DNA from: Allobacillus saliphilus
Lineage (GTDB): Bacteria; Bacillota; Bacilli; Bacillales; Alkalibacillaceae
Length of the DNA: 64,000 nt
Assembly: GCF_018138385.1 (NCBI RefSeq)
Contig: NZ_JAGSIE010000003.1
Coordinates: 62,001-126,000, forward strand
Direction of reading: 5' to 3'
Shown here piece after piece: positions 1-7,971 of the stretch. Position numbers and translations under genes: made by a program. The notes under the pieces were generated by a model that saw only the letters and a list, made by a program, of their open reading frames with translations, made no database searches and was not told where the DNA came from. How positions within the stretch are numbered: the stretch's first letter is position 1; each line of letters begins with the position of its first letter.

Positions 1-14
1 ATTTTTTTAAATAT

Positions 15-84
15 AAATGGAAAGTAAGCTTTACATTTTGTGAATGATTAGTTATAGTTAAATGGAAAGTAAACTTTCCATTTG
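15..84. promoter_or_regulatory. two palindromic operators upstream of XRE regulator
   Basis: Two 24-bp palindromes lie at 15-38 and 61-84, 46 bp apart centre to centre. The second is perfect: arms AAATGGAAAGT and ACTTTCCATTT around AA. The first differs from it at two positions. The second ends 11 bp before the regulator's ATG and overlaps its ribosome-site region. The arrangement suits cooperative autorepression by the dimeric HTH protein encoded next; that role is inferred. Confidence 0.7.
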
Positions 85-95
85 GGGATAGGTAT

Positions 96-308
96 ATGAA
101 AAACAGATTAAGTGAAATTAGAAAAATACATCGCATGAATCAACAAGACTTAGCCGACGTGCTTGAGGTGACTCGTCAAACGATTGGATCGATCGAAAAT
201 GGTAGGTATGATCCGTCGTTGCAACTCGCTTTCAAGATTGCGAGATATTTTGACATGGCCATCGAAGAAATTTTTAGTGATGAAAGAGGTGAAGGAAATG
301 AATCTTAA
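96..308 (+). CDS. small XRE-family (Cro/CI-type) transcriptional regulator
   Basis: A 70-aa cytoplasmic DNA-binding protein that is almost entirely one helix-turn-helix domain (about residues 4-60); QQDLADVLEVTRQTIGSIE covers the turn and recognition helix. The ATG follows GGGGATAG. Its last 11 bases overlap the next gene, a membrane protein, so the two are probably translationally coupled. Short regulators of this type paired with a small multi-spanning membrane protein are common in Bacillota and usually autoregulate. The two palindromes immediately upstream are the obvious operators. The inducing signal is unknown. Confidence 0.85.
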   Translation: MKNRLSEIRKIHRMNQQDLADVLEVTRQTIGSIENGRYDPSLQLAFKIARYFDMAIEEIFSDERGEGNES

Positions 309-723
309 ACTGTTTTGGTCACTTGAAGTGATCGGGGGATTGCTGCTTGTGCTTGGCGTAGTTTTAGGAATCGTGGGTGTTGAGGAGTTAGGTGTATCCA
401 TTCCACAAATTGACTATGCTCCATTTGCCATCGTATTTATGGGCGTTTTCTTAATCATGATTGCAACAGTACCGATTTTATATGAAAAAAACAAAACGAA
501 GCAACAACGAATTGAAGAAAAAGATGAAAGCTTGATGGCAATTTATCAGTCGGCGAAAGCGAAAACGTTTAACTTAATGGCAGTTTCAATTCCGTTTGTG
601 TTAATAGGGTTAGCGTTATTCGGATTTATGAGTAAGGTATCTTTTTTTACATTAGGCGGATTATATTTAATTTTCGTTGAGTATTATGCTTTTCAAGTGA
701 TTAAAAATGAAGAAATGATGTAA
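298..723 (+). CDS. four-helix integral membrane protein, partner of the XRE regulator
   Basis: A 141-aa protein with four predicted membrane segments at about residues 5-27, 39-60, 91-112 and 115-135, and a charged, lysine-rich cytoplasmic linker (about 62-85) between helices 2 and 3. The reading frame is open further upstream inside the regulator gene, but the ATG at 298 follows AGAGGTGAAGG and matches the hydrophobic start, so it is preferred. It overlaps the regulator stop by 11 bases and precedes another small membrane protein, suggesting one transcript. It resembles DUF2178/DUF3796-type proteins in layout only. Function unknown. Confidence 0.75.
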   Translation: MNLKLFWSLEVIGGLLLVLGVVLGIVGVEELGVSIPQIDYAPFAIVFMGVFLIMIATVPILYEKNKTKQQRIEEKDESLMAIYQSAKAKTFNLMAVSIPFVLIGLALFGFMSKVSFFTLGGLYLIFVEYYAFQVIKNEEMM

Positions 724-739
724 GGGAGATGGGTGTATA

Positions 740-937
740 ATGAATCAATTAATTAAAATTGTAAGCATTGCATTGGCAGCTTTTATTGTCAGTTATTTGG
801 TTGCAGGTGCTGTCGACCGATTCGGTTTCGACACTTCGAAGTGGTATGTCGGTGGTGTGGTTGTCTTGATTACGGTTATCCTTATTTTTGGTGTATTGAA
901 TATTACTAATAGATATGTTTTGAAAAGAGCGAAATAG
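740..937 (+). CDS. small two-helix membrane protein
   Basis: A 65-aa protein with two hydrophobic segments (about residues 5-25 and 38-57) and a basic C-terminus (RYVLKRAK) expected to face the cytoplasm. An AAGGGAGATGG ribosome site precedes the ATG, and the gene starts 16 bases after the previous stop, so it probably closes the operon begun by the XRE regulator. No enzymatic motif is visible and I do not recognise the family. Small size and position suggest an accessory to the four-helix protein, but nothing in the sequence proves it. Confidence 0.7.
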   Translation: MNQLIKIVSIALAAFIVSYLVAGAVDRFGFDTSKWYVGGVVVLITVILIFGVLNITNRYVLKRAK

Positions 938-1012
938 TTTTACCGCAAGACAAATGTTTAGAAAACGATGAACTTGGCTATTTTTTAAAGAAAGGCCAAA
1001 GGAGATGATCGT

Positions 1013-1465
1013 ATGCCTTGGGATAAAAATGACTATCCTAGTTCATTGAAAAACTTTGACGAAGCGACTAGAAACAAAGCGATTGAAATTGCCAATGCTA
1101 TGATTGAAGAAGGCTATGATGAAAATCGTGCCATTCCAATCGCAACTGACCAAGCGAAAGAATGGGCTGATGGTGCGAGTAAAGATGAAAAGGATGAAAT
1201 GAAAAACATCAGTAATTCGACGTTAAAAGATCATGAAGAAGATGAATATGATACAGACTTAGACCTTCTCGATAATGACGTGCTCGTTAAACCACATGAA
1301 GATGGTTGGGCTGCTCAAACCGTTGGTGCAGAAAGAGCTGACCAAGTGTTTGATAAAAAAGAAGATGCGATTGAGCGGGCGAAGGAGATTGCGGAGAACA
1401 AAGAATCGAAAGTCCTAGTTCAGGATAAAGATGGGAATAAACAAGATAAGATTTCATTCGAATAA
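1013..1465 (+). CDS. YdaT-like protein with C-terminal DUF2188-type domain
   Basis: A 150-aa, very acidic soluble protein. The N-terminal half (MPWDKNDYPSSLKNF, then a helical EIANAMIEEG segment) resembles short proteins of the YdaT/ChaB-like type found in Bacillus. The C-terminal half (VKPHEDGWAAQTVGAERA ... A.ERAKEIAE) has the DUF2188 pattern: a short beta strand, a residue-wise repeat and a helix. The ATG follows AAAGGAGATGATCGT. A strong terminator follows directly, so it is the last or only gene of its unit. YdaT-like proteins are often stress-induced; no such promoter is clear here. Biochemical role unknown. Confidence 0.7.
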   Translation: MPWDKNDYPSSLKNFDEATRNKAIEIANAMIEEGYDENRAIPIATDQAKEWADGASKDEKDEMKNISNSTLKDHEEDEYDTDLDLLDNDVLVKPHEDGWAAQTVGAERADQVFDKKEDAIERAKEIAENKESKVLVQDKDGNKQDKISFE

Positions 1466-1469
1466 TAAG

Positions 1470-1501
1470 AATCACCTGCCGAGTAGGTAGGTGATTTTTT
1501 T
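1470..1501 (+). terminator. Rho-independent terminator after the YdaT-like gene
   Basis: Stem AATCACCT/AGGTGATT with an 11-base loop, followed by a run of seven T. Confidence 0.85.
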
Positions 1502-1572
1502 GATAGAAAACTACTTTAGGCTATACGGTCTATTCGTCGATTCCTTTTTATAGTTCTAAATATTCACAGAAG

Positions 1573-1581
1573 TGATATAAT
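1573..1581 (+). promoter_or_regulatory. extended -10 promoter candidate for the zinc-ribbon gene
   Basis: TGATATAAT gives an extended TGn motif plus a perfect TATAAT at 1576-1581, 35 bases before the start codon. No good -35 hexamer is visible. Confidence 0.5.
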
Positions 1582-1615
1582 TGAAATTGTAAACTTTAAA
1601 AGGGGGAATTTAGCA

Positions 1616-2395
1616 ATGAAGAAAGTCTGTCAAAACTGTCAGACGGAAGTAAGTGAAGACAGTAAGTTTTGTACGTCGTGTGGCACGCAGTTGGAAAATG
1701 GTGCCGAAAGTCCGGTAGTCGCAGCTAAAGAAGAGAGTGCAGCAACTGCTGGTGGTACATCAACTAATGATTACGCAGAACAAGGAAAGGAATTGGCGAA
1801 GAACTATTGGCAGCATCTCGTCCATATCGTAAAAAGCCCAATGCGTCATGGAAAAGCAGAAGGTGAAGGCAACTTCGTCAATGGACTGATTACGCTCGTA
1901 TTATTTTCCTTATTTATTCCACTGACCATTTATTTTGGGATAAGGGCAATCGCCAGTTCGACGTTCGGAATGGGATCGGCTGTTCCATTCGGAACCATGT
2001 TTTTTAAGCCATTTTTCTTTATTTTACTATTTGTAGCGGTCGCCGTAGGAATTATATTTGCAGTCGTTAAACCAAGTGTTGCAGATTTGCATATTAAATC
2101 CGTCGTCGGTCGGTTTGGTGCATTCATGGTAATCCCAACCGCGATTATGTTGTTATCATTATTAATCGTCAGCTTAAAAATGTTTTCGGTCTTTTTCTAT
2201 GTCTTTTTCTTAGGTTTTATCGGTTTATTTATCGCTGCGACGTTCGCCATTTACAGCTTTGTTCATAACAAGGATAAAGGAATCGATGGTTTTTATGGTG
2301 TATTGCTCTTTTACTTCGGTTCATTTTTGTTCCTAAAGATTGTATCTGAAAATCTATTTATCAATCAATTCTTAAATGAAATGCTTTATTTCTAA
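1616..2395 (+). CDS. zinc-ribbon membrane protein
   Basis: A 259-aa protein. Residues 1-25 form a zinc ribbon with paired cysteines CQNC (5-8) and CTSC (19-22). A low-complexity Ala/Glu/Gly linker follows (about 28-60). The rest is hydrophobic, with about five membrane segments between residues 85 and 250, so the ribbon is predicted to sit in the cytoplasm. Ribbon-plus-membrane proteins of this kind are common in Bacilli and mostly uncharacterised. The ATG follows AAAGGGGGAATT. A hairpin terminator follows the stop, so it is monocistronic. Function not assignable. Confidence 0.7.
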   Translation: MKKVCQNCQTEVSEDSKFCTSCGTQLENGAESPVVAAKEESAATAGGTSTNDYAEQGKELAKNYWQHLVHIVKSPMRHGKAEGEGNFVNGLITLVLFSLFIPLTIYFGIRAIASSTFGMGSAVPFGTMFFKPFFFILLFVAVAVGIIFAVVKPSVADLHIKSVVGRFGAFMVIPTAIMLLSLLIVSLKMFSVFFYVFFLGFIGLFIAATFAIYSFVHNKDKGIDGFYGVLLFYFGSFLFLKIVSENLFINQFLNEMLYF

Positions 2396-2418
2396 GAACG
2401 GTTCTGCACACCGACAAC

Positions 2419-2451
2419 ATCCTACTACCGAAAATGGTAGTAGGATTTTTT
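2419..2451 (+). terminator. terminator after the zinc-ribbon gene
   Basis: Perfect 11-bp stem ATCCTACTACC/GGTAGTAGGAT with a six-base loop, then T-rich. Confidence 0.9.
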
Positions 2452-2463
2452 GTGAAGAAGATG

Positions 2464-2610
2464 GATATGTGCCCTCTTTGCTGACATATACTCCTTTGAT
2501 TGGTGGATATGTGCCTGAATTTTTCTTTTATGGTCCCAATCTAAAATTATATAAGACTTAATTGTTCAAATATGCGATCGGAATTAGAATTTATGTGCCC
2601 AAAAGGTGTT
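2464..2610 (+). repeat. array A: seven degenerate 21-bp units (ATATGTGCC family)
   Basis: Seven consecutive units of exactly 21 bp start at 2464, 2485, 2506, 2527, 2548, 2569 and 2590. Positions 2-10 approximate ATATGTGCC; the remaining 12 bases vary from unit to unit. The array begins 13 bp after the terminator of the zinc-ribbon gene and fills most of the 370-bp gap before the ywrD-like gene. Unit 4 shares the 18-mer CCCAATCTAAAATTATAT with array B at 5113-5259. No credible coding potential. Confidence 0.75.
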
Positions 2611-2704
2611 TTCTAGCACTCCAGAAAATAATTGAACAAAAACATAATTTATGCAACGGAAACTTTGCCAAAAAGAAAATAAAAGATGAAAAATAATAAA
2701 GTTA

Positions 2705-2713
2705 TGGTATGAT
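2705..2713 (+). promoter_or_regulatory. extended -10 promoter candidate for the ywrD-like gene
   Basis: TGGTATGAT is an extended -10 (TATGAT at 2708-2713) located 53 bases before the chosen TTG start. No convincing -35 element is seen. Confidence 0.45.
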
Positions 2714-2765
2714 AGTAGTAATAATTCAAACATTTTGTAAAATACAGATTAAGGGAGAGATCGTA

Positions 2766-4379
2766 TTGGTTCATTATGATGCGCGTTATCACCCGTATGC
2801 TTCTAAACGAAATACGGTTTATAGTCGAAATGGTATGGTGGCAACATCCCAACCGCTTGCTGCGCAGGCTGGATTGGATATGTTGAAAAAAGGTGGAAAT
2901 GCGGTTGATGCAGCAATTGCGACAGCAGCAGCATTGACTGTTGTTGAGCCAACTTCAAATGGAATTGGTGGAGATGCCTTCGCGCTCGTTTGGATCAAGG
3001 ATGAAATATATGGATTAAACGCAAGTGGTGGTGCTCCAGCTGCAATTTCAATCGATAAAGTGAAAGAAAAAGGTCATGAAGAGATGCCGACATTTGGAAT
3101 GACTCCTGTTACGGTACCAGGTGCACCGTCAGCATGGGCGGCTTTATCCGAGCGTTTTGGAAAACTAGATTTTGCTGAACTGATGGAGCCAGCAATTCGC
3201 TATGCTACGGAAGGGTATCCGGTTACGCCAGTACTAGGCCATAATTGGGAAAAAGCAGTGAATAAATTTAAAGAAATATTTACAGAAAAGGAATTCAACC
3301 ATTGGTTTGAAACATTTGCTCCAGACGGCCGTGCGCCGAAAATCGGGGAGATGTGGAAATCTGAAGGTCATGCAAAAACATTGAAAGAAATTGGGGAAAC
3401 GAAAGCTGAATCATTTTACCGCGGAAATATCGCTGACCAAATCGATGCATTTTTCCAAAAGAATGGTGGGTTTTTGTCTAAAGAAGATCTTGCAGCTTAT
3501 GAGCCAACATGGGTGGATCCGATAAAGGTAAATTACCGTGGTTATGACGTTTGGGAGATTCCACCAAATGGTCAAGGACTCATCGCACTTATGGCGCTTA
3601 ACATGCTGAAAGGCTTTGAATTTACCGAAAAAGACTGCGTGGATACATACCACAAACAAATGGAAGCGATGAAGTTAGCTTTTACAGATGGACTGCAACA
3701 TATTACGGAAGATAAAGAGATGAAAGTTCTTGTAGATGATTTGTTGTCTGAGCAATATGCGGAAGAGCGTCGTTCATTGATTGGCGAGGAAGCGATTCTG
3801 CCTGAAGCGGGCGAGCCGAAAAGCAGTGGTACCGTTTATTTATCAACTGCAGATGGAGAAGGAAATATGGTTTCCTTTATCCAAAGTAATTACATGGGCT
3901 TTGGGTCAGGGATTGTCGTACCTGGTACAGGGATTGCGATGCAAAACAGAGGACATACTTTCTCCTTAAACGAAAAGGATGTCAATGTGTTAAAGCCTGG
4001 AAAACAAACGTATCATACGATTATACCTGGCTTCCTCTCTAAAGGAGATCAACCGGTTGGTCCATTTGGTGTGATGGGTGGGTTTATGCAACCACAAGGA
4101 CATGCGCAAGTGGTCATGAATATGATCGATTTCCAGTTGAACCCACAAGCAGCATTGGATGCACCGCGTTGGCAGTGGATTAAGGACAAGCAAATAAAAG
4201 TCGATCCATCGTTCCCTGAACATCTAGCACAAGCGTTGCAACGAAAAGGACATCATATTATTCGCGAAGTTGACCACGGGGATTTCGGTCGGGGACAAAT
4301 TATTTGTCGCGATCCAGAAACAGGTGTATTGGCTGGCGGAACAGAAATGCGTACGGATGGTTCCATTGCAGCGTGGTAA
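2766..4379 (+). CDS. ywrD: gamma-glutamyltransferase-family protein (YwrD-like)
   Basis: A 537-aa Ntn-hydrolase of the gamma-glutamyltransferase family. N-terminal landmarks: GGNAVDAAIATAAALTVVEP and NGIGGDAF. The small-subunit start is probably the Thr in SSGTVYLST, the position where GGTs self-cleave to expose the nucleophile; GTEMRTDGS closes the protein. The frame is open 57 bases further upstream, but TTG at 2766 follows GGGAGA and removes an implausible N-terminus. There is no signal peptide, unlike secreted GGTs, so it is predicted cytoplasmic. Next to an Lrp-type gene and two chromate-transporter halves it reproduces the B. subtilis ywrDCBA neighbourhood. Substrate unknown. Confidence 0.88.
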   Translation: MVHYDARYHPYASKRNTVYSRNGMVATSQPLAAQAGLDMLKKGGNAVDAAIATAAALTVVEPTSNGIGGDAFALVWIKDEIYGLNASGGAPAAISIDKVKEKGHEEMPTFGMTPVTVPGAPSAWAALSERFGKLDFAELMEPAIRYATEGYPVTPVLGHNWEKAVNKFKEIFTEKEFNHWFETFAPDGRAPKIGEMWKSEGHAKTLKEIGETKAESFYRGNIADQIDAFFQKNGGFLSKEDLAAYEPTWVDPIKVNYRGYDVWEIPPNGQGLIALMALNMLKGFEFTEKDCVDTYHKQMEAMKLAFTDGLQHITEDKEMKVLVDDLLSEQYAEERRSLIGEEAILPEAGEPKSSGTVYLSTADGEGNMVSFIQSNYMGFGSGIVVPGTGIAMQNRGHTFSLNEKDVNVLKPGKQTYHTIIPGFLSKGDQPVGPFGVMGGFMQPQGHAQVVMNMIDFQLNPQAALDAPRWQWIKDKQIKVDPSFPEHLAQALQRKGHHIIREVDHGDFGRGQIICRDPETGVLAGGTEMRTDGSIAAW

Positions 4380-4390
4380 ATGGAATATGA

Positions 4391-4430
4391 ATAAAAAATC
4401 TCCTGTCTCTTTAACATGAGACAGGAGATT
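4391..4430 (-). terminator. terminator of chrS, shared with the ywrD-like gene
   Basis: A 13-bp stem AATCTCCTGTCTC/GAGACAGGAGATT. The T run lies on the minus-strand side, so it mainly terminates chrS; the hairpin also lies 17 bases beyond the convergent ywrD-like stop. Confidence 0.85.
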
Positions 4431-4434
4431 ATCT

Positions 4435-4896
4435 CTATAGCTTCAATCCGGTTCGGCTCTTGAAGCGACGAAGCAAAATATGACTTTCTACATGGCTGAT
4501 TCCTTCAAGTGCATACAACTCTTCGTTGATAAATTTTTCCAAACTCGTAAAATCCTCTACGAGTACATGGGTATGTAATGTACTTGGTCCAGTCATTTGG
4601 TAACAGCTTGCGACATTCGGATTTTCTGCTAGTTTTTCAGCGACATAAACGAGTGAATTCGGTTCACAGTCAACATTGAAAAATGCAGAAACGCCTTTGC
4701 CGACTTTTTCAGAGTTGATGACAACGCTGAATTTTTCAATAATGCCGGCTTCCTGCATTTGATAGATTCGGTCTCGTACAGCGACACGTGAAAGATCCAA
4801 TTCTTTTGCCAAGTCGACATATGACATGCGGCCGTTGTCACTGAGCATATTGAGAATTTTTAAATCCGTATCGGTCAGTTTCAAAATGTTCACCAC
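4435..4896 (-). CDS. chrS: Lrp/AsnC-family transcriptional regulator (ChrS/YwrC-like)
   Basis: A 153-aa regulator with an N-terminal winged helix (about residues 5-55: DLKILNMLSDNGRMSYVDLA then LSRVAVRDRIYQM) and a C-terminal RAM/ligand-binding domain (about 65-145). It lies between the ywrD-like gene (convergent) and the divergent chr3N-chr3C pair, the arrangement of ywrC in B. subtilis, where the product (ChrS) is reported to control the adjacent chromate genes. The 392-bp divergent region it shares with chr3N holds array B. An operator could not be identified. The effector, chromate or an amino acid, is inferred from context only. Confidence 0.85.
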   Translation of the reverse strand: MVNILKLTDTDLKILNMLSDNGRMSYVDLAKELDLSRVAVRDRIYQMQEAGIIEKFSVVINSEKVGKGVSAFFNVDCEPNSLVYVAEKLAENPNVASCYQMTGPSTLHTHVLVEDFTSLEKFINEELYALEGISHVESHILLRRFKSRTGLKL

Positions 4897-5112
4897 GTTT
4901 CTTGTAAATTACTTCTATTATAAAGAAGATTGATTGTTCTGTCACTTTTTGTTTAATATTGAAGTGTTTTGTTATCACTTTGAACAGATGGTTGCACAGA
5001 AACGTATAAAATTGAAACAAATGACTGGCTGCACTTTTTATAGATGTCATATATAATCCAAAAGTTATGACATACGCCGCTTTCAAGACCAGTTATCGAC
5101 TCTGAAATTTAA

Positions 5113-5259
5113 AGATATGTACCCGATTCAAAGACATATGGGCCCAGCCTAAAATTGTATGCACCAAGAAGCGAGATATATGTGCCCAATCTAAAATTAT
5201 ATGTACCTAAAAGTGAAATATATGCATCTAACTTGAAAATATATGAGCCTGATTGATGG
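5113..5259 (+). repeat. array B: seven 21-bp units (ATATGTGCCC family) upstream of chr3N
   Basis: Seven units of exactly 21 bp start at 5113, 5134, 5155, 5176, 5197, 5218 and 5239. Positions 3-12 approximate ATATGTGCCC and the rest varies. The array ends 30 bp before the chr3N start codon, so it lies in the leader or promoter region. Same family and orientation as array A. The remainder of the 4897-5288 gap shows no gene. Confidence 0.8.
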
Positions 5260-5288
5260 CTTAAAGAAAGTGAAAGGGGGATGCCATA

Positions 5289-5852
5289 ATGACGAAATCG
5301 AAATGGGCTGTCAATAAAGATTTATTCATTAGTTTCTTGAGAACGGGCTTATTAGGATATGGTGGGGGTCCATCTACGATCCCGTTAGTTCATAAGGAGG
5401 TTGTTCATCAGTATAAATGGATGGATGACCAGGAGTTCGGTAATGTGTTGGCGCTCGGAAATTCACTTCCAGGTCCAATTATGACAAAAATGGCCGGTTA
5501 TATCGGGTACCGGATCGGTGGTTTCTCAGGGATGATCGGTGCCTTAATCGCTGCGGTGCTACCAACTGTGCTTTTGATGGTTGCGTTGATCAGCTTTTTA
5601 GTCAGTTTTCGCGACTCTTCCATTGTGCAAGGAATGACACAAGCAATCGCGCCAGTTGTCGGCGTGCTCCTTTTTATGTTGGCGTTTAATTTTTTCAGAA
5701 ATTCGATTAAAGGGTTAGGATTACCGATTGCGATTAGTTTAAGTGTTGTTAGTATTATCGTTTATGTTGTGCTGAATTGGCATCCAGTTCTCTTAATTGG
5801 CGCACTGATTATTTATGCGTTGACGACAAAACCGAAGAAGAAGGAGGCGTAA
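5289..5852 (+). CDS. chr3N: chromate transporter, N-terminal-type short subunit (ChrA half)
   Basis: A 187-aa integral membrane protein, half the length of classical ChrA and with about six membrane segments. Family motifs: GGGPSTIPLV near residue 25 and NSLPGPIMTKMAGYIGY near residue 57. In B. subtilis two short proteins (Chr3N and Chr3C) must both be present to export chromate, and this gene is followed three bases later by the partner half, so a heteromeric transporter is expected. The start follows GAAAGGGGGATG. Array B directly upstream replaces the usual leader. Control by the divergent ChrS homologue is inferred. Confidence 0.9.
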   Translation: MTKSKWAVNKDLFISFLRTGLLGYGGGPSTIPLVHKEVVHQYKWMDDQEFGNVLALGNSLPGPIMTKMAGYIGYRIGGFSGMIGALIAAVLPTVLLMVALISFLVSFRDSSIVQGMTQAIAPVVGVLLFMLAFNFFRNSIKGLGLPIAISLSVVSIIVYVVLNWHPVLLIGALIIYALTTKPKKKEA

Positions 5853-5855
5853 CGG

Positions 5856-6392
5856 ATGCTGTTGGATTTATGGTATTTATTTCTAGCTTTTTTCATTCCA
5901 GGAATTGTTGGTTATGGTGGCGGTCCGGCAATTATTCCGTTAATCGAAATTGAAGTCGTTCAGCGGTATGAATTCATGACACGTCAAGAGTTTGGTGAAG
6001 TGTTGGCGATGGGAAATGCTCTTCCAGGCCCGATTGCTACGAAAATGGCTGGGTATATTGGATTTGAAGTAGCTGGGGTACTTGGTTCATTGGTTGCGTT
6101 AGCGGCAACGGTTATACCAACGTTAGTTGCTATGATTCTTCTTCTCAATTTATTAAATAAATTTAAAGATTCACCGAAAGTAAAAAGAATGACAGCTTTA
6201 ATACGCCCGACGATTGCAGTGTTATTGGCCGTTTTAGCCTATCAGTTTTTTGAAACGTCTTATTTTGATGCAGGAATCGTTCATACAATTATCTTGGTTG
6301 TTTTAAGTTTTGTATTTTTAGAACGGTTAAATATTCACCCAGCATTGGTTATTGTTGGAGCACTGGCTTATGGCGCGATTTTCTTATCATAG
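5856..6392 (+). CDS. chr3C: chromate transporter, C-terminal-type short subunit (ChrA half)
   Basis: A 178-aa membrane protein homologous to the preceding gene, with GGGPAIIPLI near residue 23 and NALPGPIATKMAGYIGF near residue 52. The two share the repeated half-ChrA fold, reflecting an ancestral duplication. AAGGAGG sits at the end of chr3N and the ATG is three bases past its stop, so expression is coupled. It would supply the oppositely oriented half of the chromate/sulfate exporter. No T-rich terminator is obvious after it; the convergent gene starts its stop codon 21 bases downstream. Confidence 0.9.
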   Translation: MLLDLWYLFLAFFIPGIVGYGGGPAIIPLIEIEVVQRYEFMTRQEFGEVLAMGNALPGPIATKMAGYIGFEVAGVLGSLVALAATVIPTLVAMILLLNLLNKFKDSPKVKRMTALIRPTIAVLLAVLAYQFFETSYFDAGIVHTIILVVLSFVFLERLNIHPALVIVGALAYGAIFLS

Positions 6393-6413
6393 AACAGGTG
6401 TGGTTCGACAAAA

Positions 6414-7160
6414 TTATTTCCTCGGAAATAATTGTCGAGTCATGCTATCTTCTACTTCCTCTTTTGTGACAGCGACTTCGGTGAATTCATTTCGTTCATA
6501 GATTAAGCAGTTTAGTTGGTAGCCAAATGTATAACCACCATCAATACCGATTTTATTGTTATCAAAATAAACGTGGGCATGAGCCTGTAATCCTTTTGTT
6601 GGTGTATGACCGAATATGATTGTTTTGTCGGAATCGATTACGCTGTTATGAAATTCTTTCCGAATCCATAAAAAGTTTTCTTTCGAAGTGTTTTTCCAAT
6701 TTGCTTGGAGTGGGTCAATGCCAGCATGAACACAGATCAACTCCTCGTGTTCATAATAAAGAGGCAATTCTTTTAAAAAATCGACGTGTGTTGGATAATT
6801 ATCTCGAATATAGGAAGCCCATTCGGCTTGTGCTTCTACCGAATAATCATCACCTAATTCACCGATATACGATTGGATTGTTTCAATGCCACCATTTAAT
6901 AAGAAGTTTGGCGATACTTGACTTGGGTCTTGCAGCCACTGGAGAAACCAGTCATCGTGATTTCCGCGTAAAGCGATTGTTCCATTCGCTTGTAAATCCA
7001 TGACAAATTCAATTGTTTCCTTACTGGATGGACCCCGGTCAATATAGTCTCCTAGTAGGATTAGTTGATCACTTGCAGGTTGAAAATCAACTTTTTCAAG
7101 TAACTGCTCAAACGCATTTAAATGTCCATGAATATCACTGATCATAAGGTTTCTATTCAT
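6414..7160 (-). CDS. calcineurin-like metallophosphoesterase (PrpE / Ap4A hydrolase type)
   Basis: A 248-aa cytoplasmic phosphoesterase carrying the full binuclear metal motif set in order: SDIHGHL (residues 8-14), GDYIDRGPS (about 47-55), RGNHDDW (about 75-81), a histidine in CVHAG (about 142-146) and FGHTPTKG (about 188-195). This resembles bacterial PP2A-like phosphatases and symmetric diadenosine tetraphosphatases such as PrpE; the substrate cannot be chosen from sequence. Monocistronic, convergent with chr3C. A short palindrome (ATTATTTC-CTCG-GAAATAAT) overlaps its 3' end and may act as a weak terminator. Confidence 0.85.
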   Translation of the reverse strand: MNRNLMISDIHGHLNAFEQLLEKVDFQPASDQLILLGDYIDRGPSSKETIEFVMDLQANGTIALRGNHDDWFLQWLQDPSQVSPNFLLNGGIETIQSYIGELGDDYSVEAQAEWASYIRDNYPTHVDFLKELPLYYEHEELICVHAGIDPLQANWKNTSKENFLWIRKEFHNSVIDSDKTIIFGHTPTKGLQAHAHVYFDNNKIGIDGGYTFGYQLNCLIYERNEFTEVAVTKEEVEDSMTRQLFPRK

Positions 7161-7290
7161 CCGCTTCCATCCTCACTTCATCCTCGTTATTGACCGTTCT
7201 GTGTTAAATAATACCAAAAATCTTTTTTGTTTTGATGCGAGTTGGTGGTTCTGCAAAGATTGTTTCATTTTCGATTAACGCTTGGGTGTT

Positions 7291-7971
7291 CTATAAAAAG
7301 TAATAATGCATTGGTTTACCGAAACTTTTCTCTATCTTTTTGTAAGCTTCTTTTAATTCAAATGGATACCTTCTCGTATGGTTTGCTTCAGAGGAAATGA
7401 AATGAACTAAATTTGCTTCGATCATTTCATGTGCAAATTTAGCGACCTTCTTACCGAATCTTCCAGTGACACTGCCAGCTGTCAGTTGGACGAGCATTCC
7501 CTTCTTAACCAAATTATATAAGAATTGTGGTCTTTTTAAAAACTCATTGTTTCTTTCTGGATGAGCGATGACCGGGATGTATCCTTTCATTTGTAAATCG
7601 AATAATATTTGCTCGGAAAATTTCGGAATATGGTTGGACGGAAACTCGATCAATAAATACTTGGATTGTTCATTAATCGGAAGTAATTCATTTTTCTCTA
7701 AACGCTCCAGGAGATCCCAAGATAATCGGATTTCCTGACCTGCTAATATCGTTAGCGCGATATTCGCTTGCTCCAATTCGTTTCTGAAGTGGACGATATC
7801 CTTCAGTATATCCAGTTTCGGGTTATCATTATTACCATCGAGGTGACGAGGCGTCGCAACGATGGTACGAATACCGTGTTTGGTTGCATCCTTTGCCATC
7901 TGCATACTTTCGTGGATGGACGTAGGTCCAGCACCCCTTCCCGGTAAAATATGACTATTCATTTCTATCAA
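7291..7971 (-). CDS. YwqE/CpsB-type PHP phosphatase homologue with degenerate metal site
   Basis: A 226-aa protein colinear with the polysaccharide-associated tyrosine phosphatases YwqE and CpsB: HILPG at residues 7-11, AGQEIR, LLIEFPSNH, PVIAHPERN. Several metal-binding positions are altered. The usual DIHCH is EMNSH, DDGA becomes RGAG, ATPHH becomes ATPRH, and the C-terminal SDAHN becomes SSEANH. It is also shorter than YwqE (254 aa). No kinase, Wzz-like or capsule gene is nearby. Reduced or lost phosphatase activity, or a different role, is likely but unproven. The frame is intact, so it appears to be under some selection. Confidence 0.8.
   Translation of the reverse strand: MIEMNSHILPGRGAGPTSIHESMQMAKDATKHGIRTIVATPRHLDGNNDNPKLDILKDIVHFRNELEQANIALTILAGQEIRLSWDLLERLEKNELLPINEQSKYLLIEFPSNHIPKFSEQILFDLQMKGYIPVIAHPERNNEFLKRPQFLYNLVKKGMLVQLTAGSVTGRFGKKVAKFAHEMIEANLVHFISSEANHTRRYPFELKEAYKKIEKSFGKPMHYYFL

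Noticed and set aside
2376-2561. 61-aa frame overlapping the end of the zinc-ribbon gene
   Set aside because: Covers the terminator and array A; composition is that of the repeats.
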